Positions 1 through 7,726 are shown, counted from the stretch's first letter. The stretch: DNA of 14,071 nt from Oscillospiraceae bacterium (GCA_031288675.1 JAITQY010000106.1:1-14071); one strand, 5' to 3'. Notes: generated by a model from the letters alone, not told the origin. Translations and numbers: made by a program.

Positions 1-433
1 GGTTACACAGCGCAGGACGAAACGTAGCGGAATCATCAGGGTTCCACTCTCCCTTTGCAAACAAATACGCCTGAATATGCGTAATCAGCGTGTTGATATG
101 CTCCTTGCCGTCCGGGTGGCTAAGCTGACCCGGAGGTTTCAGCGCAAGCAGAATATTAGCGTCCTCATACAAAATATCTGCCTGAGGGTTTGAAATTGCC
201 AGATAAGCGTTATCGTCATTAGGACGCTCGAAAAACTCGTCATTTATATATAGTTCCAACACATCACCGATAAGCAGTTTATATTCACGCTTTGCAGCTT
301 TGCCGTTGACTTTACACCGCTTCAGTCGAATATATTTCTGAGCAAGCGACGCCGGTAATAACGGAGCTGTTTTCTCCAAGAAACGGTCAAGTCTCTGCCC
401 TGCGTCATCAGCTCCGATTTTATAGCTTTTCAC
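1..433 (-). CDS. RluA-family pseudouridine synthase, N-terminal part (cut by window edge)
   Basis: About 144 N-terminal residues of a probable large-subunit rRNA or tRNA pseudouridine synthase. The opening (GADDAGQRLDRFLEK) and the following KYIRLKRCKVNGK stretch are a typical S4-like RNA-binding domain at residues 7-65. The start of the catalytic domain follows (DILYEDANILLALKPPG, then SHPDG). The window ends at FRPALCN, just before the expected catalytic RLDR motif, so the active-site Asp is not visible. The start is GTG at 431-433. An in-frame TGA lies three codons upstream and there is no nearby ATG, so GTG is the only reasonable start. It begins two bases after the TAA of the TSCPD gene with no strong Shine-Dalgarno, which suggests translational coupling. 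The family is clear from the sequence. The RNA target (RluB, C or D type) cannot be decided. Confidence 0.88.
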   Translation of the reverse strand, partial: MKSYKIGADDAGQRLDRFLEKTAPLLPASLAQKYIRLKRCKVNGKAAKREYKLLIGDVLELYINDEFFERPNDDNAYLAISNPQADILYEDANILLALKPPGQLSHPDGKEHINTLITHIQAYLFAKGEWNPDDSATFRPALCN

Positions 434-435
434 CG

Positions 436-693
436 TTAGTCAGAAACTGATTCGGATAACTCTAATAAAGCCTTAGAGAGCTGATCAGGACAACTTGTAG
501 ACTTCCTGCCGCATCGGATTCCGCTAAGCCTGTCGATAACATCTTTAACCGTCAGACCGGTGACAAGTTTGGATATACCGTTCAAATTTCCGTCACAACC
601 GCCTTCAAACTCCACCGAGCGAATAATGTCGCCGTCCGTCTCAATGTTGATTTGACTTGAACACGTACCGTGCGTTTTATAAGTATATTGCAT
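436..693 (-). CDS. TSCPD domain-containing small protein (TIGR03905-like)
   Basis: An 85-residue protein that carries the name-giving TSCPD motif at residues 67-71 (KSTSCPDQLSKAL), with conserved-looking cysteines at about 11, 33, 61 and 69. The GGCDGNL motif near residue 32 is also typical. The TSCPD domain is known as a stand-alone protein and at the C-terminus of some class II ribonucleotide reductases. The cysteines suggest metal or nucleotide-related binding, but the role of the stand-alone form is not established. The ATG at 691-693 is preceded by GGAGAGGT (701-708) at a 7-nt spacing. It sits 25 nt after the Na/Pi transporter gene and 2 nt before the pseudouridine synthase, so it is the middle gene of a three-gene operon. 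I infer no functional link to either neighbour beyond cotranscription. Confidence 0.88.
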   Translation of the reverse strand: MQYTYKTHGTCSSQINIETDGDIIRSVEFEGGCDGNLNGISKLVTGLTVKDVIDRLSGIRCGRKSTSCPDQLSKALLELSESVSD

Positions 694-718
694 TTATTTT
701 ACCTCTCCGTTTATAGAC

Positions 719-2476
719 TTATACCGCGTATTCTTCCCGATAACTCGCGATAAGCTGACTGTAATCCTGATCTGCGCCCTCATGAAGCTTCTCGATTATC
801 GCGTGAGTATCCGGGTCTTTGGTCGCGGAGCTTATCAGCTTTGCAGCTACATTAGAACAGTGGTCGCTTATGCGTTCATAATTGATAAGCGCCTCCAAAA
901 ATACTATACCGCTTTCGATCCGGCATTCACCGCGCGTCAGGCGGTCAACATGCCGTGTGCGCAAACGGTCGCATATGTCGTCAATCGTCTCCTCCAAAGG
1001 TTCAACCTGATACGCCGTTTCAGCATTATTATCTTTCATAGCGCTTATCGTAAGCATCAGTACTTTACGCGTAGCGCGCTCTAACGTCGCAAGTTCCTGC
1101 TTGGCAGTATCACTGAACACTATCTTTTTATCATAGATTTCTCCGGCGCGGTCAACGATATTCTGCGCGTAGTCTCCAATACGCTCAAAGTCGCTTACAA
1201 ACGCAAGCAGAGACGCAACCTCGCCGCTGTCTTTTTCCGCTAAACTCTGTTTCGCTATTCCGACTAAATAACTGCTTACCGCCACTTCAAGCTTGTCCAA
1301 AGTATTCTCACGCTGCAGCGACAGCGCGATTGCCGCCTGATCGTTAGTGATCATAATATTCAGGCATTCAGATGCCTGAATATACGCTATCTCTGCCATC
1401 TGAGCTACGGCATTGCGCGCCTGCGCAATTGCGGTACTCGGAGCGGCGTAAAGCCTGGTGTCAAGCACAACCGGAATAAGCTCCGGATGCGGCTCCTCAA
1501 CTTTATCAGGAACTAATTTTGTCGCAAAATAAATCAGCAATTTATTAAGCGGCAGTAAAATAAGCGTCGTTACCACGTTGAACAGCGTATGGAAGTTTGC
1601 TACGTCGCCCATATTCATTACGTCGTTCCAGAACGGCATCCCGAAAATCGCTTTGATTGCATACAGCGCCGCCAAAAATACCGCCGTTCCTATTATGTTA
1701 AACAGCAGATGCGCCGCCGCAACGCGTTTCGCGGCGCGTGTAGTTCCGGCAGACGCGATTATCGCCGTTATACACGTACCTATATTTTGCCCTAAAATTA
1801 TCGGTATCGCATTCCCCCAACGTATCGCTCCGGTCGCCGTAAGAGCCTGTAAAATACCTACGCTCGCGGAACTGCTTTGAATTACCGCCGTTACCAGCGT
1901 TCCCGCTAAAACGCCTAAAAAAGGATTCGTCAGCGTCATAAACAGATTGGCAAACCACGGTTCGGTACGCAGCGGTCGTACTGCGTCTTCCATAGTAAAC
2001 ATTCCTGTAAACAATATTCCGAATCCGAGCAGAATCTGCCCAATATTTTTGCTTTTGGAGTCGCTGCGGAACATTACAAGCACCGCTCCGACAATAGCCG
2101 CGAGCGGCGCAAGAGTTGTTGGTTTAAGCATCTTCAGCCATAAGGCGTCGCCGCTTATATCGCCAAGACGCAAAATCTGTCCGGTAACCGTAGTTCCGAC
2201 ATTCGCGCCCATTATTATACCGATCGCTTGTGTGAACTTAATAAGCCCGGAGTTGACCAATCCAACCACAATAACCGTCGTTGCCGATGATGATTGTATC
2301 AGCGCAGTTACGGCTAACCCAAGTAACGCTCCGCGCCACGGCGAGCTTGTCAGCCGCGCGATTAGCTTCTCCGTCTTGCCGCTGGCGAGCTTTTCTAACG
2401 ATCCGCCCATTACGCTCATCCCGTACAGAAACAGCGCCAGCCCGCCTAACAGCGTAAATACATTAAAAATTGTCAT
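719..2476 (-). CDS. Na+/phosphate cotransporter family protein with PhoU-like C-terminal domain
   Basis: A 585-residue membrane protein of the Na/Pi cotransporter (PNaS, NptA-like) family, expected to import phosphate with sodium across the cytoplasmic membrane. The inverted-repeat transporter fold shows in two copies of the signature QSSSA (residues 61-65 and 200-204), each followed by a glycine motif (GANVGTT at 90-96, GQNIGTC at 229-235). Hydrophobic segments fill residues 5-320. The soluble C-terminal half (about 350-560) is helical and PhoU-like, with the repeated FERIGDYAQNI and YERISDHCSN motifs of PhoU bundles. The start is ATG 2474-2476, because AAGGAGGG (2483-2490) lies 6 nt upstream. 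An ATG further upstream at 2512 would overlap that site. It is the first gene of the operon with the TSCPD and pseudouridine synthase genes, behind a good promoter at 2552-2580. Whether it moves phosphate or mainly regulates through the PhoU part cannot be read from the sequence. Confidence 0.93.
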   Translation of the reverse strand: MTIFNVFTLLGGLALFLYGMSVMGGSLEKLASGKTEKLIARLTSSPWRGALLGLAVTALIQSSSATTVIVVGLVNSGLIKFTQAIGIIMGANVGTTVTGQILRLGDISGDALWLKMLKPTTLAPLAAIVGAVLVMFRSDSKSKNIGQILLGFGILFTGMFTMEDAVRPLRTEPWFANLFMTLTNPFLGVLAGTLVTAVIQSSSASVGILQALTATGAIRWGNAIPIILGQNIGTCITAIIASAGTTRAAKRVAAAHLLFNIIGTAVFLAALYAIKAIFGMPFWNDVMNMGDVANFHTLFNVVTTLILLPLNKLLIYFATKLVPDKVEEPHPELIPVVLDTRLYAAPSTAIAQARNAVAQMAEIAYIQASECLNIMITNDQAAIALSLQRENTLDKLEVAVSSYLVGIAKQSLAEKDSGEVASLLAFVSDFERIGDYAQNIVDRAGEIYDKKIVFSDTAKQELATLERATRKVLMLTISAMKDNNAETAYQVEPLEETIDDICDRLRTRHVDRLTRGECRIESGIVFLEALINYERISDHCSNVAAKLISSATKDPDTHAIIEKLHEGADQDYSQLIASYREEYAV

Positions 2477-2551
2477 TCCACACCCTCCTTGTGTGCCTTT
2501 GAGCGAATCCATCCCGTACGCCCTTATATTTCATAGATTTTTTATAATCCC

Positions 2552-2580
2552 ATTATATCACAACTTTACACAAAAATCAA
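2552..2580 (-). promoter_or_regulatory. Sigma-70-type promoter of the Na/Pi transporter operon
   Basis: Read on the minus strand, TTGATT (2575-2580) and a perfect TATAAT (2552-2557) are separated by 17 nt. Transcription would start near 2545, giving a leader of about 70 nt before the ATG at 2476. No pho-box-like direct repeat was evident. Confidence 0.7.
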
Positions 2581-2623
2581 GAGCTTTTTACATTTACGCA
2601 AAAATCCATTTTCACAAAGGACG

Positions 2624-2728
2624 TTCACAATTTATTTACGATTGTACGCAAATTACCTCTTGACAAACCAGAAACTTTGTGTTATAATGCTCGTGTAGTG
2701 GTTAATGACTAATAGTTAATGATTAACG
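2624..2728 (+). repeat. Promoter-bearing dispersed repeat, copy A
   Basis: This 105-bp segment aligns without gaps to 10948-11052. By hand count 89 of 105 positions match, about 85%. It contains a perfect consensus promoter (2660-2688) followed by five degenerate heptanucleotides of the form TARTRRY, ending in TTAACG. No same-strand ORF follows. Further downstream (2762-2790) are pieces such as GACTGTCGACTAC and TACTGTCTACTAA that also occur in the array after copy B. At 2791-2805, GTACCTTGAAAACTT resembles the conserved sequence just upstream of 23S rRNA in Bacillota operons, so an origin from an rRNA-operon leader is possible. The function is unknown. Confidence 0.75.
2660..2688 (+). promoter_or_regulatory. 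Perfect-consensus promoter inside repeat copy A, no gene downstream
   Basis: TTGACA (2660-2665), a 17-nt spacer and TATAAT (2683-2688) match the vegetative consensus at all 12 positions. Transcription would start near 2695, at the first heptad. It would run about 150 nt to the hairpin at 2839-2869 and, if not stopped there, antisense into the FAD subunit gene. No ORF with a ribosome binding site lies downstream on this strand. Confidence 0.75.
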
Positions 2729-2834
2729 TCTCTCGCAGGGCACACCCTCCGTCCACTGCTGACTGTCGACTACTTACTGTCTACTAATTCGTACCTTGAA
2801 AACTTAACATCTGCTTTCTTATTGCCATACACGC

Positions 2835-2869
2835 AAAAATTCCCGGCGCTGAATCTCAGCGCCGGGAAT
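2835..2869 (-). terminator. Rho-independent terminator of the molybdenum hydroxylase operon
   Basis: A perfect 14-bp stem (2839-2852 with 2856-2869) carries a 3-nt loop and has a GC-rich core, CCCGGCGC. On the minus strand it is followed by a short T run. It lies 20 nt past the TAA of the FAD subunit gene at 2889. On the plus strand the hairpin is followed by TAGGTAAA rather than T residues, so it should be much weaker against transcripts from repeat copy A. Confidence 0.9.
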
Positions 2870-2888
2870 AGGTAAATTAGGTTTCTGT

Positions 2889-5234
2889 TTATTCGGTCGT
2901 GCCGAGCAGTGTGCGCTTCAGCAAGGTCTTTGCAATCTGCGCCTTATACTTTGTCGCGGCAAGCGGCTGAATATCAGCAACGGCAGCCTCACCGGCGGCA
3001 GTTGCAGTTGCCTCGTCAATGGTCTTACCGGCAAGTACGGCTTCCGCTTTAAGCGACCGGTACGGCTTCGGCGCGATGGCGTTAAGCGCTATGCGCGGCT
3101 TCTCAACGCCGACCAGCACGGCTACGTTGACCACCGGGAAATCAATACTCTTACGGAGCGCAAGCTTTGTAAACGCGCTCTTGGAGCCTGCCGGAGGCTG
3201 CGGAATCTGAATCTCCGTGATGATTTCGTCCTTACCAAGCACAGTGTTGCTCGGCTCATTAACGTCAAACAGTTCCTCAGCCGCAAGAGTGCGGTGATTA
3301 GTAACTATTTTAGCATCAAGCGCGATAAGCGCCGGAGCGGTATCGCTCGGGTTGACCGCGTAGCACGCACAGTTCAGGCAGCGTTTCGCCTCTGTAACGC
3401 CCTCCGAAAGCTCAGGCGTCATACTGTCTTCCTTATCTACGGCACGCGCCGCAGCGTCAAGCTCCTTTAGCTTCAACCCAATCGGGTTCTTCGTACCCTC
3501 TGTATCAAAGAATACATACTCTTTGTTACTGGCGTTTGCATATGAGAAGTAATCAACGCCAAGATAACGGCTGATACCATTTGCGGATTTATGTCCGCTC
3601 GCAACGGATCCGATAACCGTCGCCGGACCATTTACCACATCACCCGCGCCGAACACGCCGGGACGGCTTGTTTCGTTGGAGTCCTCATCGGTAACTATAC
3701 GACCGCGATTAAGCTGAATCTGATACTTTTCGTCAAGATACGAAAGGTCTATTCCCTGACCGGTCGCAAGCAAAATGTTCTCGCCGGTTAGGACTTTCTT
3801 ATCGTTTTCATCATACTGCGGATTAAATCTTCCGGAAGCGTCAACCGTGCTCAGGCAGCGTTTGACCTCCAACCCCACAATCTTGCCGTTCTCGGAAACA
3901 ACCTGTGACAATCCCCAGCCCGGATCAATTTCAATGCCTTCTTCAATGGCGCGCGCAACTTCCTCACCGCTTGCCGGCATTTTATCGCGGGTCTCAAGGC
4001 ACGTCAGCTTGACCTTCTTAGCTCCGAGCCGCTTTGCAGTTACCGCAACGTCCATAGCGACGTTACCTCCGCCCATTACCACTACTTCCTGACCAACTTT
4101 GCCGTCCATCCAGTTCTTGACTTCCACAAGGAAATCCAGTCCGAATATCGCAAGGTCTTCACCGGAGAAGCCTAACACAGGGCGCTTCCAAGCGCCGGTT
4201 GCGTACAAAACAGCGTCATAGTTCTTTTCAAGGTCAGAAGGCTTGATTTCATCTCCGATTTTTGCGCCAAGCTTAAACTCAATGCCCATTTTCTCAAGCA
4301 GAGAGGCAAACTTAGCGACAAGGTCTTTCGGTAAACGATACGCAGGGATTGCGTAGCGGAGCATTCCGCCGGCTTCCGGTTTCGTATCATAAATTACTAC
4401 TTTGTTACCGGCTTTTCTAAGATAGAACGCCGCGCTCATTCCCGCAGGGCCGGCGCCGATGATTGCTATAGTCTTTCCGGTTTCTTTCGCAGGAGCCTTG
4501 TAGAATTTATCGGCGTTCGCGAGTATATAATCGCCGACTACGCGCTCCGTCGCGCCGCTCTGAACACCTTCGTCTTTCTGGCAGCGGTTGCATTCCTGCT
4601 GGCAGAAATGCGCGCACACGCGTGAGGTCAGCATCGGCATCGGATTGACCTTCATAATGGTTTCCGCCGCTCCGTCCATATCTCCGGCGCGAATCTGCGA
4701 AAGATACTTAGGTATATCCGTACCAGCCGGACACGCCGCCGTACACTGACTTGTCTCCGTCTTCCAACCGCCAAGAATGGAATGATAGCGGTTTTCGCCG
4801 GTGGCGGCAAAGCACTCCGTTCCGCCTTTGCGCAGACACGGGAAACGGTTATCGCTCTTGCGGAAGTACCAGCAACGCGGAAGCTGCGCGATATTTCCTC
4901 CTATCGTACCCATATCGCGCAGGTGAGGCGTCGCGACGGCTTTAGCCGCCTGCGCCAGCGCGGTGTACTTGCGCTGAACCGTCGGGCTTGCGGCAATGTC
5001 CGCAAGCTTTGTAAGAGCGCCGATTTTAAGCGTTCCGTTTTCTTCTTTGATATACTCCAAGCCCGGAATCGTCTTGATGTTGACGATCGTACCCGGATAG
5101 TCCGGAAGAATGTTGTCTTTAAGCGTACCAAGCAGGTCGGTTCCGCCCGCTATAAGGGCTGCATTGCCTAATTCAAGGACGCCCGCCGCTTCATTGACGC
5201 TCTTTGCATTTTTATGCTCAAATGATCTTAACAT
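2889..5234 (-). CDS. Molybdenum hydroxylase FAD subunit with an inserted GltD/NfnB-like Fe-S NAD(P)H oxidoreductase module
   Basis: A 781-residue flavoprotein. Residues 1-156 are the front of a CoxM/XdhB/HcrB-type FAD domain, with AGGTDLLG (29-36) and TIGGNIAQ (110-117). It then has a loop with Cys 121, 133 and 141, ending in GENRYHSILGG. Residues 623-781 continue that fold (CYAVNPSDTAPALIALDA, then ITEIQIP and the C-terminal domain). Between them, about 157-622 is a complete GltD-like module. It has cysteines 164, 168, 207, 211, 215 and 218 for Fe-S clusters, an FAD Rossmann motif GAGPAG (260-265), and a second nucleotide site GGGNVAMD (388-395). It also has MPASGEEVA (419-427) and FGAGDVVNGPATVIGSVASG (528-547). 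It ends with Cys 619, 622 and 624. The module should pass electrons between NAD(P)H and the Mo subunit. The ATG at 5234 follows AGGAGG by about 12 nt and the Mo gene by 19 nt. The frame is open throughout, so this looks like a genuine fusion. The substrate is unknown. Confidence 0.9.
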   Translation of the reverse strand: MLRSFEHKNAKSVNEAAGVLELGNAALIAGGTDLLGTLKDNILPDYPGTIVNIKTIPGLEYIKEENGTLKIGALTKLADIAASPTVQRKYTALAQAAKAVATPHLRDMGTIGGNIAQLPRCWYFRKSDNRFPCLRKGGTECFAATGENRYHSILGGWKTETSQCTAACPAGTDIPKYLSQIRAGDMDGAAETIMKVNPMPMLTSRVCAHFCQQECNRCQKDEGVQSGATERVVGDYILANADKFYKAPAKETGKTIAIIGAGPAGMSAAFYLRKAGNKVVIYDTKPEAGGMLRYAIPAYRLPKDLVAKFASLLEKMGIEFKLGAKIGDEIKPSDLEKNYDAVLYATGAWKRPVLGFSGEDLAIFGLDFLVEVKNWMDGKVGQEVVVMGGGNVAMDVAVTAKRLGAKKVKLTCLETRDKMPASGEEVARAIEEGIEIDPGWGLSQVVSENGKIVGLEVKRCLSTVDASGRFNPQYDENDKKVLTGENILLATGQGIDLSYLDEKYQIQLNRGRIVTDEDSNETSRPGVFGAGDVVNGPATVIGSVASGHKSANGISRYLGVDYFSYANASNKEYVFFDTEGTKNPIGLKLKELDAAARAVDKEDSMTPELSEGVTEAKRCLNCACYAVNPSDTAPALIALDAKIVTNHRTLAAEELFDVNEPSNTVLGKDEIITEIQIPQPPAGSKSAFTKLALRKSIDFPVVNVAVLVGVEKPRIALNAIAPKPYRSLKAEAVLAGKTIDEATATAAGEAAVADIQPLAATKYKAQIAKTLLKRTLLGTTE

Positions 5235-5253
5235 AGTTTACAGCGTCCTCCTA

Positions 5254-7716
5254 TTATATCTTGCCGAGCGCGGCAAGCACCTTATCCGGCGTCGCCGGCG
5301 GCTGTACCCATACGCCCGTCGCGTTGTAGATTGCACAGATTACCAAATGCGTATTCGCCATGCTGTGTGATACACCGCTTGCTCCGTATACGGCGTTACC
5401 GGAGCGCGTTTCCTCAAAGTGTTTGTCAACGCGCGGAACATCCATTACGGTCGGTTTCTTGTATTCGATCATATTATTATTCAGGCGCAGACCGGTAGCA
5501 TCATCGTAGATAAACTCTTCAAATAGCTGGCAGCCCTGCGAGAAGTACATAACCTGATCAATTTGGCTTTCTAACGACGTCGGACGAATAACTTTACCGG
5601 GGTCAGCGACAACACCGAAGCGCAGGATTTCGACCACACCGGTTTCTTCGTCAACCGCGACTTCACAGTAAGCGGTATTCATCGTGTCAAGCATTTTGCC
5701 CATTCCGAGACTCCAAATCGCTGCGGGGGGGCGTCCGCTGAAGTTAGCAACCAAAGTCTCCGTTACCGCACTGCTGAGCGTCTTAAAGAGACTCGGATCA
5801 GCTTTAACATAAACTACAGGCTCCATAACCGGCGCGGGAGGTCCTCCAAATCCGCCGGGTCCTCCCGGACCGCCGAAGCCGCCCGGTCCTCCCGGAGGCG
5901 CCGGAACCGGCTTAGGTTCCGCAAGCGGTTTATGAGCGATGTCAAGCTCGTCAACCGTATAACCTTTCAGCGGGTTAGGCTGCGGAGGTCCAAAGCTGAA
6001 CATTCCACCCGCAGGGGGATTCTCCGCTTCTTTAACAGCTTGCTCAAGAATCATTTTCTTGAGTTTAGCGCAGCACTCTTTCATCGCCCAGCCTGACGCC
6101 GTAGTTCCGTCCGAACCGCCTCCGACAGGAGTAAACTTATTGCGCCAGTCATAATCTACGATAACGTCATCATATTCAACGTTCAGTTCTTCCGCAATGA
6201 TCATCGCGTTACACTCGACCGCAAAGATTCCCGTAATCGGTCCTTGCGTCGGCAGATGAATCTTACCGCCGCGGTACTCAAGCTGGCAATCATATCCGCT
6301 GAACGCATGGCGCGGACAAATCTGATAACGGAAGCTTGCGCCGTGCAGTCTGCCGTCCGGCAAACGCTTCGCTCCTGCCTGATGCCACTCCCAGTTCATC
6401 AGCTTCTTGCCGGTTTCGATACAAGCCTCAAAGCTGGGCACTACACGCGGGTCTTCCTGAGAATCCGGTCCGTGAAGGTTCATCTTCGCAATGTCAATAA
6501 CGTCTTTGTTGAGTTTCTCGGCAATTATATGCAATCCCACTGTCAGCGTATCCCAGTTAAAGGGGCAGTGCTGTCCGGAAAGATACATCTTACCGGTATT
6601 AGTATCTACGATCTCCATCTGCTGACGAATGTTCAGGCAGCGCGTAGTATAATACGGTCCGTAACCTTGGTCGTTCGCAGTACCGAAGCTGGAGCTTCCC
6701 TGAATACCGCCGTCGGCAATGCTGAAATCGTCGATGGCAGTGATAAGCCCTTCGTTTGTAAAGCCTATCTTCATATTGATGAAACGCTCGTTCATAAGGA
6801 AATCGAACGTATCCTCGCGCTCCTGAGCGCAGCGTACCGGGCGACCGGTGCGTTTAGCGAGAAGCGGGGTAATCTCCTGTGACTTGCGCATACCCCAGTC
6901 ACAATACTTTCCGCCCTGGAAGATACCTTCCTGAACCGTACGGTTGTCTGAAACGCCGTACATACGCCCTACGCTGTCACGGCGCTGAACCGCGCCCTCG
7001 ACGTGCAGCCATTCGCCGTCACGATAGGGTTCTTTAGTCCACCACGCGACCGAAGAAGGCGGGTTCGGTATATGCCCGCAGAACGCAGGCAGGTCAACTT
7101 CATATTCAATGATATGATCAGCCTGTTTGAATCCCTCATCCACATCGCCCTGAACAGTCGTAGCAAAGTTCACGTTGCCCTTTTGATTCTCCGGCTTAAC
7201 GCTGCTGAACATATCAAAGCTCGTGTAGCGAACCTGACGGACAATCGGCGAACCCTCCACGCGGCCTTTATTCGGGTCAACGACGGCGTCATAAACTTCC
7301 CATTTCGTGTCTTGCAGAATAAGGCGCAGCGCCTCCTCCGCAATGTCCTCGTCTTCGGCTACTACTATGCAGCCGACTTCCATACCGTCCTGATCAGCAT
7401 AATTGTCGAGATACGGACGGCTCGGCGGTCCTCCCATAGGGCTGCCTCCGAGGTTTTTGAGTTCCGGATCTTCCCACGTAACGATATCTGCAACGCCGGG
7501 AAGCGCTTTAGCGCGGGAAATGTCCATGCTAATTATCTTTGCGTTAGCATACGGCGAACGCAAAAACTTAGCGTGAAGCATATCCGGCAGAACATAGTCA
7601 ATGCCAAACTTCGCAACGCCTGTCGCGAGCGACATAGACGCTTTGCCCGGAAGATTAGGCTTACCGACTACGCGGAATTCTGTGCGTTGCCCATTAACGC
7701 CTACTAAATCAGCCAT
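5254..7716 (-). CDS. Divergent xanthine-dehydrogenase-family molybdopterin-binding subunit
   Basis: About 820 residues, expected to hold the molybdopterin cofactor and the active site of a hydroxylase with the flanking [2Fe-2S] and FAD subunits. Family features are the N-terminal a/b hammerhead region (GVAKFGIDYVLPDMLHAKFL, about 34-53), TGRPVR (290-295), ANDQGYGPYY (347-356) and AAEELNV-like IIAEELNV (506-513). Also present are GGGSDGTTASG (532-542) and the C-terminal QPPATPDKVLAAL (805-817). Several usual active-site motifs are altered: GGxFGGK is FQGGK (266-270), RGxG is SGQHCP (380-385), and the segment that normally carries the catalytic Glu reads GASGVS (778-783). A Gly/Pro-rich linker lies at 605-629. 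The start is uncertain. ATG 7714-7716 has no close ribosome binding site. An in-frame GTG at 7725 becomes well spaced if the upstream hairpin folds. The substrate cannot be inferred. Confidence 0.88.
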   Translation of the reverse strand: MADLVGVNGQRTEFRVVGKPNLPGKASMSLATGVAKFGIDYVLPDMLHAKFLRSPYANAKIISMDISRAKALPGVADIVTWEDPELKNLGGSPMGGPPSRPYLDNYADQDGMEVGCIVVAEDEDIAEEALRLILQDTKWEVYDAVVDPNKGRVEGSPIVRQVRYTSFDMFSSVKPENQKGNVNFATTVQGDVDEGFKQADHIIEYEVDLPAFCGHIPNPPSSVAWWTKEPYRDGEWLHVEGAVQRRDSVGRMYGVSDNRTVQEGIFQGGKYCDWGMRKSQEITPLLAKRTGRPVRCAQEREDTFDFLMNERFINMKIGFTNEGLITAIDDFSIADGGIQGSSSFGTANDQGYGPYYTTRCLNIRQQMEIVDTNTGKMYLSGQHCPFNWDTLTVGLHIIAEKLNKDVIDIAKMNLHGPDSQEDPRVVPSFEACIETGKKLMNWEWHQAGAKRLPDGRLHGASFRYQICPRHAFSGYDCQLEYRGGKIHLPTQGPITGIFAVECNAMIIAEELNVEYDDVIVDYDWRNKFTPVGGGSDGTTASGWAMKECCAKLKKMILEQAVKEAENPPAGGMFSFGPPQPNPLKGYTVDELDIAHKPLAEPKPVPAPPGGPGGFGGPGGPGGFGGPPAPVMEPVVYVKADPSLFKTLSSAVTETLVANFSGRPPAAIWSLGMGKMLDTMNTAYCEVAVDEETGVVEILRFGVVADPGKVIRPTSLESQIDQVMYFSQGCQLFEEFIYDDATGLRLNNNMIEYKKPTVMDVPRVDKHFEETRSGNAVYGASGVSHSMANTHLVICAIYNATGVWVQPPATPDKVLAALGKI
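5830..5906 (-). repeat. Low-complexity Gly/Pro-rich coding repeat in the Mo subunit
   Basis: The DNA repeats GGTCCTCC/CCGCC-type units and encodes a flexible linker of GGPGGFGG repeats at about residues 605-629, bounded by prolines. A shorter related stretch (PPAGGMFSFGPPQPNP) lies about 30 residues earlier. The linker sits between the GSxxT-type cofactor-binding region and the final Mo-binding segment, where canonical family members are not known to carry such a linker. The reading frame is maintained. Confidence 0.8.
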
Positions 7717-7726
7717 AATTTTCACG

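Noticed and set aside
1947..2663. Long plus-strand open frame of 238 codons opposite the Na/Pi transporter gene
   Set aside because: It is antisense to a clear transporter gene, has no ribosome binding site, and runs through that operon's promoter. Its composition is that of a shadow frame.
5725..5731. Run of seven G in the Mo subunit gene as a phase-variation or frameshift site
   Set aside because: The reading frame is intact on both sides and the encoded GRPPAA fits. A single 7-mer run in this composition is weak evidence.
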